From contig CAKRRG010000003.1 of assembly GCA_934394545.1 (NCBI GenBank), positions 37,660 through 101,659 of the forward strand: a DNA stretch of 64,000 nucleotides, given 5' to 3'. Shown here piece by piece: positions 26,626 through 35,200 of this stretch. Below the pieces are notes generated by a model. The model ran no database searches. It was not told the DNA's origin and saw only the letters and a program-made list of their open reading frames with translations. Position numbers and translations under genes: made by a program. Each line of letters begins with the position of its first letter. The stretch's first letter is position 1. The DNA comes from an uncultured Blautia sp. (GTDB taxonomy: Bacteria; Bacillota; Clostridia; Lachnospirales; Lachnospiraceae).

Positions 26626-27852
26626 ATGGATGAGTTGCTGAAATGTCAGGAAATACAGAAGGCTCTTAGCTTTCTGCAAGAGGATGATACGAGAACTTTG
26701 CAGGAGCATCTGGAGATGTGCCAGATTCCGGCACCTTCTTACGAAGAAGGGGAAAAAGCAGAATATGTCCGTGCAAAGATGGTGGAGGCCGGACTTTCGG
26801 AGGTGCATATTGATGAAGTGGGAAATGTGCTGGGAACCTGGAAGGGAACCGGGGGTGGCCCACGTATCATGGCTGCGGCACATACAGATACTGTTTTTCC
26901 AAGGGAAACAGATCTTACCTTAAAAAGAGAAGGAAATCGTTACAGCTGTCCGGGAATCGGAGATGACACCAGAGCAGTAGCAGAGCTGCTCAGTCTTGCC
27001 AGAGCCTTAAACGCTGCAGGGATCCGTGGAGAAGGAGATCTTGTTTTCTGTGCAAATGTGTGTGAAGAGGGGCTGGGAGATCTGAGAGGAACAAAGCATG
27101 CTTTTAAAGATGTGGAGAATCATTATGACGGCTTTGTTTCTATTGATGATAAAAACACCTCTGGTATTATTTATCAGGCAGTAGGAAGCGAACGTTATCT
27201 TGTAACCTTCCGTGGAACCGGCGGCCATAGCTTTACGGATTTCGGAATCCCCAATCCTATTCATGCAATGGGAAGAGCCATTGGAAAAATCAGTGATTTC
27301 CAGACACCCGAGAATCCGAAAACGACTTTCAGCGTAGGTGTGGTAAATGGCGGTACTTCTGTAAATGTAATCGCAGCAGAGTGCTCTATGCTGGTGGATA
27401 TGCGCTCGGTGGATGCCGGAGCGCTTGAAGCGTTGTCTGTGAAATTTCATCAGGCGGTGGAAGAGGCAGTTCGAGAGGAAAATGCCCGCTGGACTACGGG
27501 AGAAGATAATCCTATTACAGTTACTTTTGAGCAAAAGGGCAAGCGCCCTGCCGGCACGCAGGAGAAGTCCTGTCAGATCGTACAGGCAGCCAATGCAGCT
27601 AATGAGGCTATGGGTATGGAAACCTTATACATTGGCGCTGCCAGTACAGATGCAAACATCCCCATCAGTCTTGGGATTCCAGCCATCACAGTAGGCTGGG
27701 GCGGAAAAGGAGGCGGAGAGCATACGATACACGAGTGGTATGAACCGGTAGAAGCCTGGAAAGGACCGCAGAGAGATCTGCTGTTGCTTCTTGCGTTGTC
27801 CGGATACGAAGGAATGAAAAAATATCAGCTGCCAAGCGGCAACTGTAAATAA
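26626..27852 (+). CDS. M20 family metallopeptidase (peptidase T/ArgE/DapE group)
   Basis: A 408-residue zinc peptidase. Metal and catalytic motifs: AAHTDTVFP (His ligand and Asp), GIGDDTRAVAELL (bridging Asp), NVCEEGLGDLRG (catalytic Glu pair), DMRSVD, and the final ligand near GGEHTIHEW. The lid domain is between (GGHSFTDFGIPNPIHAMGRA). It likely cleaves dipeptides or tripeptides or deacylates amino acids; the substrate is not clear. The start ATG at 26626 follows AGAGGTGA; a GTG at 26617 falls within that site. It ends just before a bidirectional terminator. Confidence 0.92.
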   Translation: MDELLKCQEIQKALSFLQEDDTRTLQEHLEMCQIPAPSYEEGEKAEYVRAKMVEAGLSEVHIDEVGNVLGTWKGTGGGPRIMAAAHTDTVFPRETDLTLKREGNRYSCPGIGDDTRAVAELLSLARALNAAGIRGEGDLVFCANVCEEGLGDLRGTKHAFKDVENHYDGFVSIDDKNTSGIIYQAVGSERYLVTFRGTGGHSFTDFGIPNPIHAMGRAIGKISDFQTPENPKTTFSVGVVNGGTSVNVIAAECSMLVDMRSVDAGALEALSVKFHQAVEEAVREENARWTTGEDNPITVTFEQKGKRPAGTQEKSCQIVQAANAANEAMGMETLYIGAASTDANIPISLGIPAITVGWGGKGGGEHTIHEWYEPVEAWKGPQRDLLLLLALSGYEGMKKYQLPSGNCK

Positions 27853-27860
27853 AGAAAAAT

Positions 27861-27894
27861 ATAAACGGGATGCCGATGCAGGCATCCCGTTTAT
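27861..27894. terminator. Bidirectional terminator between peptidase and flippase genes
   Basis: Perfect 14-bp stem, ATAAACGGGATGCC (27861–27874) with GGCATCCCGTTTAT (27881–27894), flanked by A-rich sequence on the left so the minus-strand transcript also gains a T-run. Confidence 0.9.
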
Positions 27895-27918
27895 GAAATA
27901 TACATTTATCGGGCAGCT

Positions 27919-29166
27919 TTATGCTGCTTTTTCTTTCCCTTTCTTTGAAACAACGAAAATCAAAATTCCTGTAAACAAAATAAATAAAATCGAACAGGAC
28001 AGCACATAATTCAGTGCTGCACCCATAATTCCCCACTGTCGTACCATGATCCGGGCAGCAGCAATGGTGATAACAGCTGTGACAGAATAAACCGGAAGCA
28101 GACATTTTCCCCAGCGGATAGCAATGAGGATATTGTAGATCATATAAACCTCAGCGCTGATGCCGCCACCGATAAGCAGTACAACGAAGTGCAGCTTGTA
28201 TGGAGAAAGATCTACGCCGTAAATGATTTCCAGTAAAGTCCGTCCGATCAGATGACCGCCAGCTACAACACCGGCACAGCAGACCAGGATGATTCCAATG
28301 ATACGAAGTATGTATAGTGTGAACTTCTTAACATTATTTTCCCACCATAACTCTGCAATGGTAGTAATGGTAGGTTTAAATACGAACTCGCACATCAGAG
28401 AAATAACGAAGGATGGCATGAACAGAATACTGTAATAGGTCTGATACTCATCTGTCATAACTCCTGCCATCGCATATTTCGGGATGTTGTAAAGCAGCAG
28501 TGAAAGGAAGGTACCTATAAACATAGGAGTACAGGTCCGAAGCAGCTCCCACACATGTGCCATCTGAAGCTTACGTCCATCCTCTTCATGACCGGCATAC
28601 TTCCTGGTCATCTGTGAATTAATAAGAAGGCACAGGACAAGAGAGGTTACAGGAGTGGCCACACAGGTGATGTACAGGCTCTTTGTGATAAGGAGAACAA
28701 CAGTGAAAAAAACTGCGGAATACAGATTTCGCGCTGCCAGTGTTTTTCCCATTTGCTCTACGTGATATTTCTGCTGAAGATTTCCGTGGAAAACATCCTC
28801 TACGGCATCGATCATTTTCATCATAATAATGAAGGTACTGATGATAATATATTCGCCCTTAAAGCTAAAGGAACTGTAAATGATTCCGAAGAGCATCATC
28901 AATGCACAGGTAATACAACGGGAAACCTTATATTCGGAAAAAAGATATTTGTGCTCCAAATCTGTGGCTTGATAGGTGCGGACACCATAGCGTCCAACCT
29001 GGAGAAGCAGCTGGGCAGTAGCATAGCTTAAGGAATAAAAGCCAGCCAGCTGGGCCCCGCAGATACGGGTTACCACAAGGAGATACAAAAAGGAGGAGCC
29101 TGAGTAACAGGTGCTTCCGATCATATTCCATAAAAAGGCTTTTTTTACATTTTTTTCTTTATTCAT
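27919..29166 (-). CDS. Polysaccharide export flippase (Wzx/PST family)
   Basis: A 415-residue integral membrane protein with about 12 hydrophobic segments and the N-terminal start typical of oligosaccharide flippases (KAFLWNMIGSTCYSGSSFLYLLV). It should move a lipid-linked glycan across the membrane. It lies 35 bases downstream of the pyruvyl transferase gene on the same strand. No glycosyltransferase, polymerase or ligase genes are beside it, so the pair must work on a glycan made elsewhere. The substrate is unknown. Confidence 0.88.
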   Translation of the reverse strand: MNKEKNVKKAFLWNMIGSTCYSGSSFLYLLVVTRICGAQLAGFYSLSYATAQLLLQVGRYGVRTYQATDLEHKYLFSEYKVSRCITCALMMLFGIIYSSFSFKGEYIIISTFIIMMKMIDAVEDVFHGNLQQKYHVEQMGKTLAARNLYSAVFFTVVLLITKSLYITCVATPVTSLVLCLLINSQMTRKYAGHEEDGRKLQMAHVWELLRTCTPMFIGTFLSLLLYNIPKYAMAGVMTDEYQTYYSILFMPSFVISLMCEFVFKPTITTIAELWWENNVKKFTLYILRIIGIILVCCAGVVAGGHLIGRTLLEIIYGVDLSPYKLHFVVLLIGGGISAEVYMIYNILIAIRWGKCLLPVYSVTAVITIAAARIMVRQWGIMGAALNYVLSCSILFILFTGILIFVVSKKGKEKAA

Positions 29167-29201
29167 TTGTTAAAAATCTCCATCTGTCCGGTGTTTGCCG
29201 G

Positions 29202-30287
29202 TTAATCTTCAGTAACCATCTGACGCAGCTGCTCCATGGAATGCTGGCGGAAGCGGGCAAGCTGTTCATTGGCAAAAGTGAAATCAATTTCTTCTGTAAG
29301 CTTCTCGTCGGTGACATCATCCATAGTTCTGTCTGAAAGCTTCACCATAGAAAGAAGCTGCTGTACACGGCGGTTCATGTGATGACCGTTTACCTTGGCA
29401 AAGAACTTGCGGTTGAAAATAAGGGAAAAAACAACACCGTGGAAGGAATCGGAAATTACATATTCTGCATTTTTGAAAAGTCCCATCCATTCTGCCGGGC
29501 CAACAGCAATCTTGCAGGCGCATTTCAGAAGACCTACCAATGGGAAGGGAATATAAACGATACGATAGCCGGTCTTCTTATGAAGACGGCGCGCAAACTC
29601 TACGATCTCCTTATTGATTCCAAGCTGATAGACCAAAATGTACTTATCCTTATATTTCGGCTCTACAAGCAGCTTATCCCATTCCTCTGCGGTAAGAAGC
29701 AAGGTTGGGTCACAGACTACTTCAGGGCGCTTTCCGGTAAGGTTCTCTACAATGTCAGCACCATAATCCTCCCGGACCAGGATCTCATCGAAATCAGAAA
29801 GCAGTTCCTTATATTTCTCCTGATGATCTTCAGGAGGAAGATTCTCACCGATACTTGCTGCGTAGCTGCATTTCTTCCGGCCCTTTTTCACAAAATCAAG
29901 AAAATAGGTGGTATCAAAGTTGGTAAGCTTATAATCCCACACCTGGTCACTTCCTGCGATGTAGATATCGTATTTATTCTCTACAGGTTGCATATTGCCC
30001 TTGGTAACCGGCTGACTGTAACGCATGTGTTTCCGGAAGCTGTTGCAGCGGAAACGGCGGGGAATATAGCAGATATGTCCGATCACGCCGTAAATATAAT
30101 TGAAAAGTCCCTTCTTCTTCAGATTTACGAGACGGAAAGGATTGCTGATATAGTCGCAGCGGTAATCAATGATCTCAGGGTATGTGCCAAGCTCCCGCAG
30201 CTTCTTCTGAAGCCCATAGCTCTGGAGAATAGCACCGTAGTTATCATAATTATGGAAGGTGATCACACCTACTCGTTTCTTATCCAT
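29202..30287 (-). CDS. Polysaccharide pyruvyl transferase family protein (CsaB-like)
   Basis: A 361-residue soluble protein of the pyruvyl transferase family (PF04230). Landmarks are ITFHNYDNYGAILQSYGLQ at the N-terminus, YIAGSDQVWD, VCDPTLLLTAEEWDKL and the C-terminal VISDSFHGVVFSLIFNRKFF, which carries the conserved SFHG motif. Members add ketal pyruvate to sugars in wall or exopolysaccharides from phosphoenolpyruvate. The start at 30287 follows AGGAGGAC; the frame is open upstream to 30350 without a site. It heads a two-gene unit with a flippase. Confidence 0.88.
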   Translation of the reverse strand: MDKKRVGVITFHNYDNYGAILQSYGLQKKLRELGTYPEIIDYRCDYISNPFRLVNLKKKGLFNYIYGVIGHICYIPRRFRCNSFRKHMRYSQPVTKGNMQPVENKYDIYIAGSDQVWDYKLTNFDTTYFLDFVKKGRKKCSYAASIGENLPPEDHQEKYKELLSDFDEILVREDYGADIVENLTGKRPEVVCDPTLLLTAEEWDKLLVEPKYKDKYILVYQLGINKEIVEFARRLHKKTGYRIVYIPFPLVGLLKCACKIAVGPAEWMGLFKNAEYVISDSFHGVVFSLIFNRKFFAKVNGHHMNRRVQQLLSMVKLSDRTMDDVTDEKLTEEIDFTFANEQLARFRQHSMEQLRQMVTED

Positions 30288-30318
30288 AAAGTCCTCCTTA
30301 AATAAAATGCCAAACGTT

Positions 30319-30353
30319 TTTTGACCTTTTGACCTTTGTATCATCATCATAAC
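30319..30353. repeat. Short intergenic repeat, copy 1 (TTTTGACCTTTTG motif)
   Basis: TTTTGACCTTTTGACC followed by TTTGTATCATCATCATAA. A near copy lies at 58080–58110 (TTTTGACCTTTTGCCCC, then TGGTATCATCATAA) and a partial one at 46558–46576 (GCTTTGCCCCTGGTATCTT). All are intergenic. Confidence 0.5.
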
Positions 30354-30375
30354 ATATTGGAGGGGAAATAAACAG

Positions 30376-30404
30376 TTTGATTTTTTTATAGAGTAAGATA
30401 TAAT
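30376..30404 (+). promoter_or_regulatory. Putative sigma-A promoter for the small Cys protein and BTAD regulator
   Basis: TTTGAT (30376–30381), 17-base spacer, TATAAT (30399–30404), 35 bases before the next start codon. Confidence 0.55.
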
Positions 30405-30439
30405 AAATGTAAAACCTTAAGAAAAACAGAGGGATAGAA

Positions 30440-30667
30440 ATGGCAGGATATTTAATTTCAGAAACAACTCGTGAAGAGCGTGAGAAAATTGTTGCAGATT
30501 CACTGGGACATATAGAAGCAAGTTGCGACGGCTGTATGGCAGGACTTGCCGAAATGTATCAGGATTATATTGATGGTAAGAAAGAACTGCGCCAGATCAA
30601 TATGGAATTTAACACAAGATATATAAAAGGCGAGGATATGCCGGTGAAAGGCAGATGCCCGATGTAA
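30440..30667 (+). CDS. Small conserved-looking protein with CxxC motif, function unknown
   Basis: A 75-residue soluble protein, not recognised with certainty. It is rich in charged residues, has a central CDGC motif (SCDGCMAGLAEMYQDYIDGK) and another Cys in the last three residues (GRCPM), which could bind metal or form a disulfide. The ribosome site is GAGGGATAG and a good promoter lies upstream, so it is very likely real. It lies 33 bases before the BTAD regulator in the same direction, probably one operon. No membrane segment or signal peptide. Confidence 0.75.
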   Translation: MAGYLISETTREEREKIVADSLGHIEASCDGCMAGLAEMYQDYIDGKKELRQINMEFNTRYIKGEDMPVKGRCPM

Positions 30668-30700
30668 GATTCATAAAGTGCCTTATTAGGAGGTGATCCT

Positions 30701-31936
30701 ATGAGTAAAAACATATTAAAGGTTCGTATGCTTGGCTCGTTTAAGCTGGAATATGGAGGAAGAGAGCTGGTTCTGGATCGTAATAAGATTTCCAAGACGA
30801 CCCAGCTTTTTCAGTTGCTTATGCTCCATACAAGAGACGGAGGGATTTCGAAGACCGCCATTATAGAGGCACTTTACGGAAGAGGAGATGTAGAAAATAA
30901 GAACGCCAGTCTGAATAACACTATTTTCCGGTTGCGAAAGCAGCTGAAGGACATGGGCCTTCCGGAGAGTAAGTATATTAACATTCAGTCCGGAATGTGC
31001 TGCTGGGATGAGAACATTCAGGTTCAGGTAGATGTCTGTGAATTTGATAATCTGCTGGAGCAGGTTCTGGTAGAGAAGAGAGAAGACGAGCGGCTTCAGC
31101 TGTGGGTCAGAATCTGGAGGATTTACCAGGGAGAATTTCTTCCGGATATGATAGGTGAGAATTGGGCAGCAGTGGAGAATGTCCGTTGTAAAGAGGAATA
31201 TACACGAATTACCAAAGATTTGTGTCAATGGCTGAAGAAAAAGGAACATTATGAAGAGCTTCACCGTATTTCACACAGAACTGCAGAAATTTATCCCTTT
31301 GATGAGTGGCAGATCTGGGAAATCGACAGCCTGATCGCAATGTCCCGCTTCAAGGAAGGACTGGAGGTTTACAGGAATACAGAGCGCCGTATGTTCGAAG
31401 AAATGGGAATTGCTCCTTCCGCACGAATGCTGGAGCAGTTCCAGCTAATGGGGGAGCGGACCTCCCAGGCGGCCGGTGCTATTGAGGACATTAAGGAGCG
31501 ACTCAGGGAAAAGGATGCAGCGGTTGGAGCTTACTACTGCCCATTCCCAAGCTTTGTAGACATTTATCATGTATTTTGCCGTATGACAGAACGTGCAGGA
31601 TTGTCCGTATCGGTTATGCTTTGTACGTTGGATTATCATGGCAGTGGCGCTACCGAAGAGAAAGAACAGGTTATGTCTAAGGCGTTGAAAGCAGCGATAC
31701 AGTCCTCCATACGAAAAGGAGATTTTTATACCAGATATAATACGAGACAGTACATAGTCATGCTTGTGGGAATCCATCAGGAGAACTGCCCGATCGTTTC
31801 CAAACGAATAACGAAAGCATTTAGGAGGTTTTCTAAAGAAAAGAAATACCCTCAGGTGGATTTCTACGTGGCATCTGTGGGTGAGGTATGTGATGCCGAA
31901 GGTCTTGTACCGGAACGCCACGCTCGAGAGTCTTAG
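30701..31936 (+). CDS. BTAD-domain transcriptional regulator with degenerate GGDEF-like C-terminus
   Basis: A 411-residue protein. Residues 1 to about 100 are an OmpR/SARP-type winged helix (LKVRMLGSFKLEYGGREL; NASLNNTIFRLRKQLKDMG is the recognition helix region). Residues about 105–255 form a BTAD helical domain (YPFDEWQIWEIDSLIAMSRF). Residues about 280–400 look like a GGDEF fold: RKGDFYTRYNTRQYIVMLV lines up with the usual RxxDxxxRYGGDEFxxLL, but GGDEF is replaced by NTRQY, so no cyclic-di-GMP synthesis is expected. It might bind a nucleotide or another signal. Strong AGGAGGTGA site. The stop codon sits at the edge of a MITE insertion. Confidence 0.85.
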   Translation: MSKNILKVRMLGSFKLEYGGRELVLDRNKISKTTQLFQLLMLHTRDGGISKTAIIEALYGRGDVENKNASLNNTIFRLRKQLKDMGLPESKYINIQSGMCCWDENIQVQVDVCEFDNLLEQVLVEKREDERLQLWVRIWRIYQGEFLPDMIGENWAAVENVRCKEEYTRITKDLCQWLKKKEHYEELHRISHRTAEIYPFDEWQIWEIDSLIAMSRFKEGLEVYRNTERRMFEEMGIAPSARMLEQFQLMGERTSQAAGAIEDIKERLREKDAAVGAYYCPFPSFVDIYHVFCRMTERAGLSVSVMLCTLDYHGSGATEEKEQVMSKALKAAIQSSIRKGDFYTRYNTRQYIVMLVGIHQENCPIVSKRITKAFRRFSKEKKYPQVDFYVASVGEVCDAEGLVPERHARES

Positions 31937-32095
31937 AGCGTGTTTGAAAAATCATTCCCGCAATCTGCACGCCCCACTTTGCGGTATATTTCACCCGAAT
32001 TCGGTTGCCGTAGCCCGCTACGGCGCCCTCATCCGAGCGAAATCTCCCACAAATTGTGACGCACATCTTGCAGAAAGCCTTTTTCAAACACGCTC
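31936..32095. mobile_element. MITE-like inverted-repeat element, 160 bp, TA-flanked (copy 1)
   Basis: The element starts GAGCGTGTTTGAAAAA and ends TTTTTCAAACACGCTC, and the inverted similarity continues through the whole element to a central GCCGTAGC/GCTACGGC palindrome. It has no gene. A TA dinucleotide flanks both ends (31934–31935 and 32096–32097), the target duplication of IS630/Tc1-mariner transposition. A shorter copy lies at 49677–49747. It is inserted within the BTAD gene stop codon, whose TAG is kept. Confidence 0.82.
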
Positions 32096-32141
32096 TAGTA
32101 CAAGCATTTTTAAGTTGATAGTAGTTTTGAACGCTTTACCC

Positions 32142-32175
32142 AAACAGCTTATAGAAAAAATAAGCTGTTTTTTTT
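32142..32175 (+). terminator. Rho-independent terminator upstream of the giant surface protein gene
   Basis: Stem AAACAGCTTA (32142–32151) with TAAGCTGTTT (32161–32170), followed by a T-run to 32175. It ends the BTAD operon after the MITE. Confidence 0.85.
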
Positions 32176-32207
32176 GTGCAAAAATGGAAAATATCAGACG
32201 AAGAAAG

Positions 32208-32236
32208 AGTTGACGAAACAACTGTATTGATATAAT
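32208..32236 (+). promoter_or_regulatory. Putative promoter with dyad for the giant surface protein gene
   Basis: TTGACG (32210–32215) and TATAAT (32231–32236) with a short 15-base spacer. The -35 lies in a dyad AGTTG-N6-CAACT (32208–32223), similar to TGTTG-N6-CAACA at 46615–46630 in front of the Crp/Fnr gene. AGGAGG follows at 32287–32292. Confidence 0.5.
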
Positions 32237-32299
32237 GAACTCAAATTCAGAAAGTGAATCTATGCAAGGGAAGGGCTATAGAAAAAAGGAGGGATCTAT

Positions 32300-35200
32300 A
32301 TGACGAAATTTAACCGGACACGCTTTAAAAAGGCAATGGCTGCCATTCTGGCAGTCGCAATGATTGGTCAGAACTGCAGTTATGCTGTATCCGCTGAAGA
32401 TGTTATGAGTACAGATGCAGCAGTACAGGAGCAGGCTGTCCAGGAAACAGAGCAGCAGGCAGTAGATGTTCAGCCTGTTGAGGAAGCACCACAGACAGAG
32501 AATGTTGAAGCACCACAGACGGATTCTGCAGAAGGTGTAGCGGAAGCACCAGCAGAAACACCTACAGAAGCACCAGTTGAAGTGCCTACAGAAGCGCCAG
32601 CAGAAACACCTGCAGAAGCGCCTGTAGAAGCACCAGCTGTAACACAGCCTGAGAAATCTGAAGAAGGCATAGGGGCAATCAATAATGAAAGCTCTGATGC
32701 GAATGCAGAGAATGCACAGGAGAATGCACAGCCACAGGAGGAAGCGCCTACAGCAACCTGGCATGTGACCTTTGCAGGTGATGCAGCAGTTCACGGAACG
32801 ATTCAGGTAAAAGGTGAGGCTGCTCCGGCAGATGTTGTATCTTATAATAAAGAAGTAAAGGAAAATGAAAAATTTGAATTTTCCATTATAGCAGCACAGG
32901 GATACGAAGTAGAGAGAGTTACTCTTGAAGCAAACGGCGCAGAGCTTGGCAAAAACGCAGAAGGCTTCTATGAGATCCCGGCAGTAACCAAGGATGAGAA
33001 AGTTTTGGTTACATACAGAGAGCTTCCGCAGGTGCCGGTTTCCAACACAGAGACTCCGGCAGCAGAAGAACCGGCAAAAAATACAGAAGAGTCATCTGAG
33101 GGAGTCAGAGAAAATGAAGTAGACTTCATTACAGACGGTGGCGCAGCTGTAATTGTAGACGGTGTTGATGTTACAAATGGAAGCGCAATGGCAAAAGACG
33201 GAACTATCGTTTATACCATTATTCCGAACAACGATTATGAGATCGTAAGTATTCTGATAGACAACGATCCAAACCTTCCAGCAAGATTCAATGAAACTAC
33301 AGAAGAAGCAAATGATTATATTACAGAAGGTATTTCTGAGACAACAAGTGTCGTAATCACAACGAAGGCTATAGAGCCGGTTGAAGAAGAAACAGTTAAA
33401 ACAGAACCTGCTGAAGAAGAAAATGAGACAGATGCAGAAATTGCAATGCCGGAACTTCATTATAATGGTGTTTGCAATAATATTGTTGTAAATATTTATG
33501 CTCCGGAAGGTGTATTTCCGGAAGGAACAAATGTAATACTTGCAGCACCGTCAGCAGAGAGTATTGCAGCAGCTGCAGAAGCAGCAGGGCAGGAAGCGTC
33601 CAGCCTGACAGGAGTGGATATTACATTTGAGTATGATGGAAAAGAAATTCAGCCCACAAGTTCTGTAGAAGTATCATTTACAGCAGCTGAAATTTCTGCG
33701 GCTGATATTTCAAACATTTATCATGTAACAGATGATGGAGCAGTACAGGAAGTTGCTGCAAGCCAGTCAGGTGAGAGCCTGGGTTTTACTGCAGATAGCT
33801 TTTCTACCTGGTTATTCCCGACAACAGGCGGAAACATTGCTCCGGCAAGTATTCTGGAACCGGAAACCAAGATTGCAACTTATAACTTTACAGTAGATGG
33901 CGCAGTAGTTGATACACAATATATTACCAAGGGAGATACTCTGTTAGAGCCGGAATCACCGGCGAAAGAGGGATGGAAATTCGTTGGATGGTATATCGGA
34001 ACAGAACCGGTAACATTTGGCACTATTACGGAAGAGAAAGATGTTACGATCACCGTTGAAGCAAGATTTGAGGAAGTACATTATGTATTTTTCCATAATC
34101 CGAACGGAGAGGTAGTTGCAACAAAAGAAGGCATCACAGGTGATGAAATTCAGACCTCAGATGTAACATTTTCAGTTGGATCAGAAGAATCAATCACCGG
34201 ATGGTACACTTCTGATACGTATGATGAAATAACAAAAGTAAATACCATAACATTAGCAGAAACCAATATAGATTTATACGCAAAGGTTGAAAAAGGCTTT
34301 TGGATTACCTATGATTCCAATGGCGGAACCTATGTGGCACCAGAGTTCTATCTGGCCAATCAGATTGCAACTTTGTCAAAGTCTCCGACGAAAAACGGAT
34401 ATACTTTTGAAGGCTGGTATGATGGCGAAACTCGGATCACAAGTGCTACGACCAATGTTTCAGTAAAAGCGAAATGGAAAGAAAATGTAACAGCAGACTA
34501 TCGTGTGATTTATTGGCAGCAGAAGGTTACTGACGATAAGAATGCGTCAGATGCACAGAAAACATATGAGTATGTTGAAACAAAGACGTACAAAGGTACA
34601 ACAGGAAAAGAGATTACGGCAAATGATATCACTGTTTCTTACAATGGATTTGCGAAGAACAAAAACAACAGTAAATCTGTAACAATCGCAGCAGACGGCA
34701 GTACGATTATGAATGTATATTATGATCGTGTTCTGTGTACCGTGAATTATTATGTGTATTATGAGAGCGGTTGGTATGGTGACTGGCAGATACAGAAAAC
34801 AGTTACCGGCCTGTACGGGGCGAATCTGAAGGAAGGCGAATGGTGGACTGATTATTCATGGAGAAGTAGAAGAGGCGGTGGAAACGGTTGTATTCTTCTT
34901 ACGTCGTATGATTTTAAAAAGGCGGGATATGAAGATAATGAAGGAAATGGTAGTTCAAATGGCGTTGTAACAAGCTGTAATTTCTTCTCAACGAATGCTG
35001 ATAATAATCGTAGGGTTTATTATTACAATGAACAGGCCGATGGAAGCTTTAAACTGATAAACACAATTGATATAGATAGCAGTGGTAACTTAACTATTTA
35101 CCAAAAGTATGCTGGGTATGATTTATATAAGTATACAACTGGAAGTCCTAGCGGAAATCCAACAACTGCTGGATTCTGGAAGAATAAGCAGGATTGCAAA

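Noticed and set aside
30701..31936. BTAD regulator truncated by the MITE
   Set aside because: The empty site reconstructed from the flanks also reads TAG at the same codon, so the length is not changed by the insertion.
32450..32640. Possible CRISPR or short tandem DNA repeats in the Pro/Glu/Thr-rich stalk
   Set aside because: The periodicity comes from an in-frame coding repeat (EAPxETP); units vary and there are no spacers.
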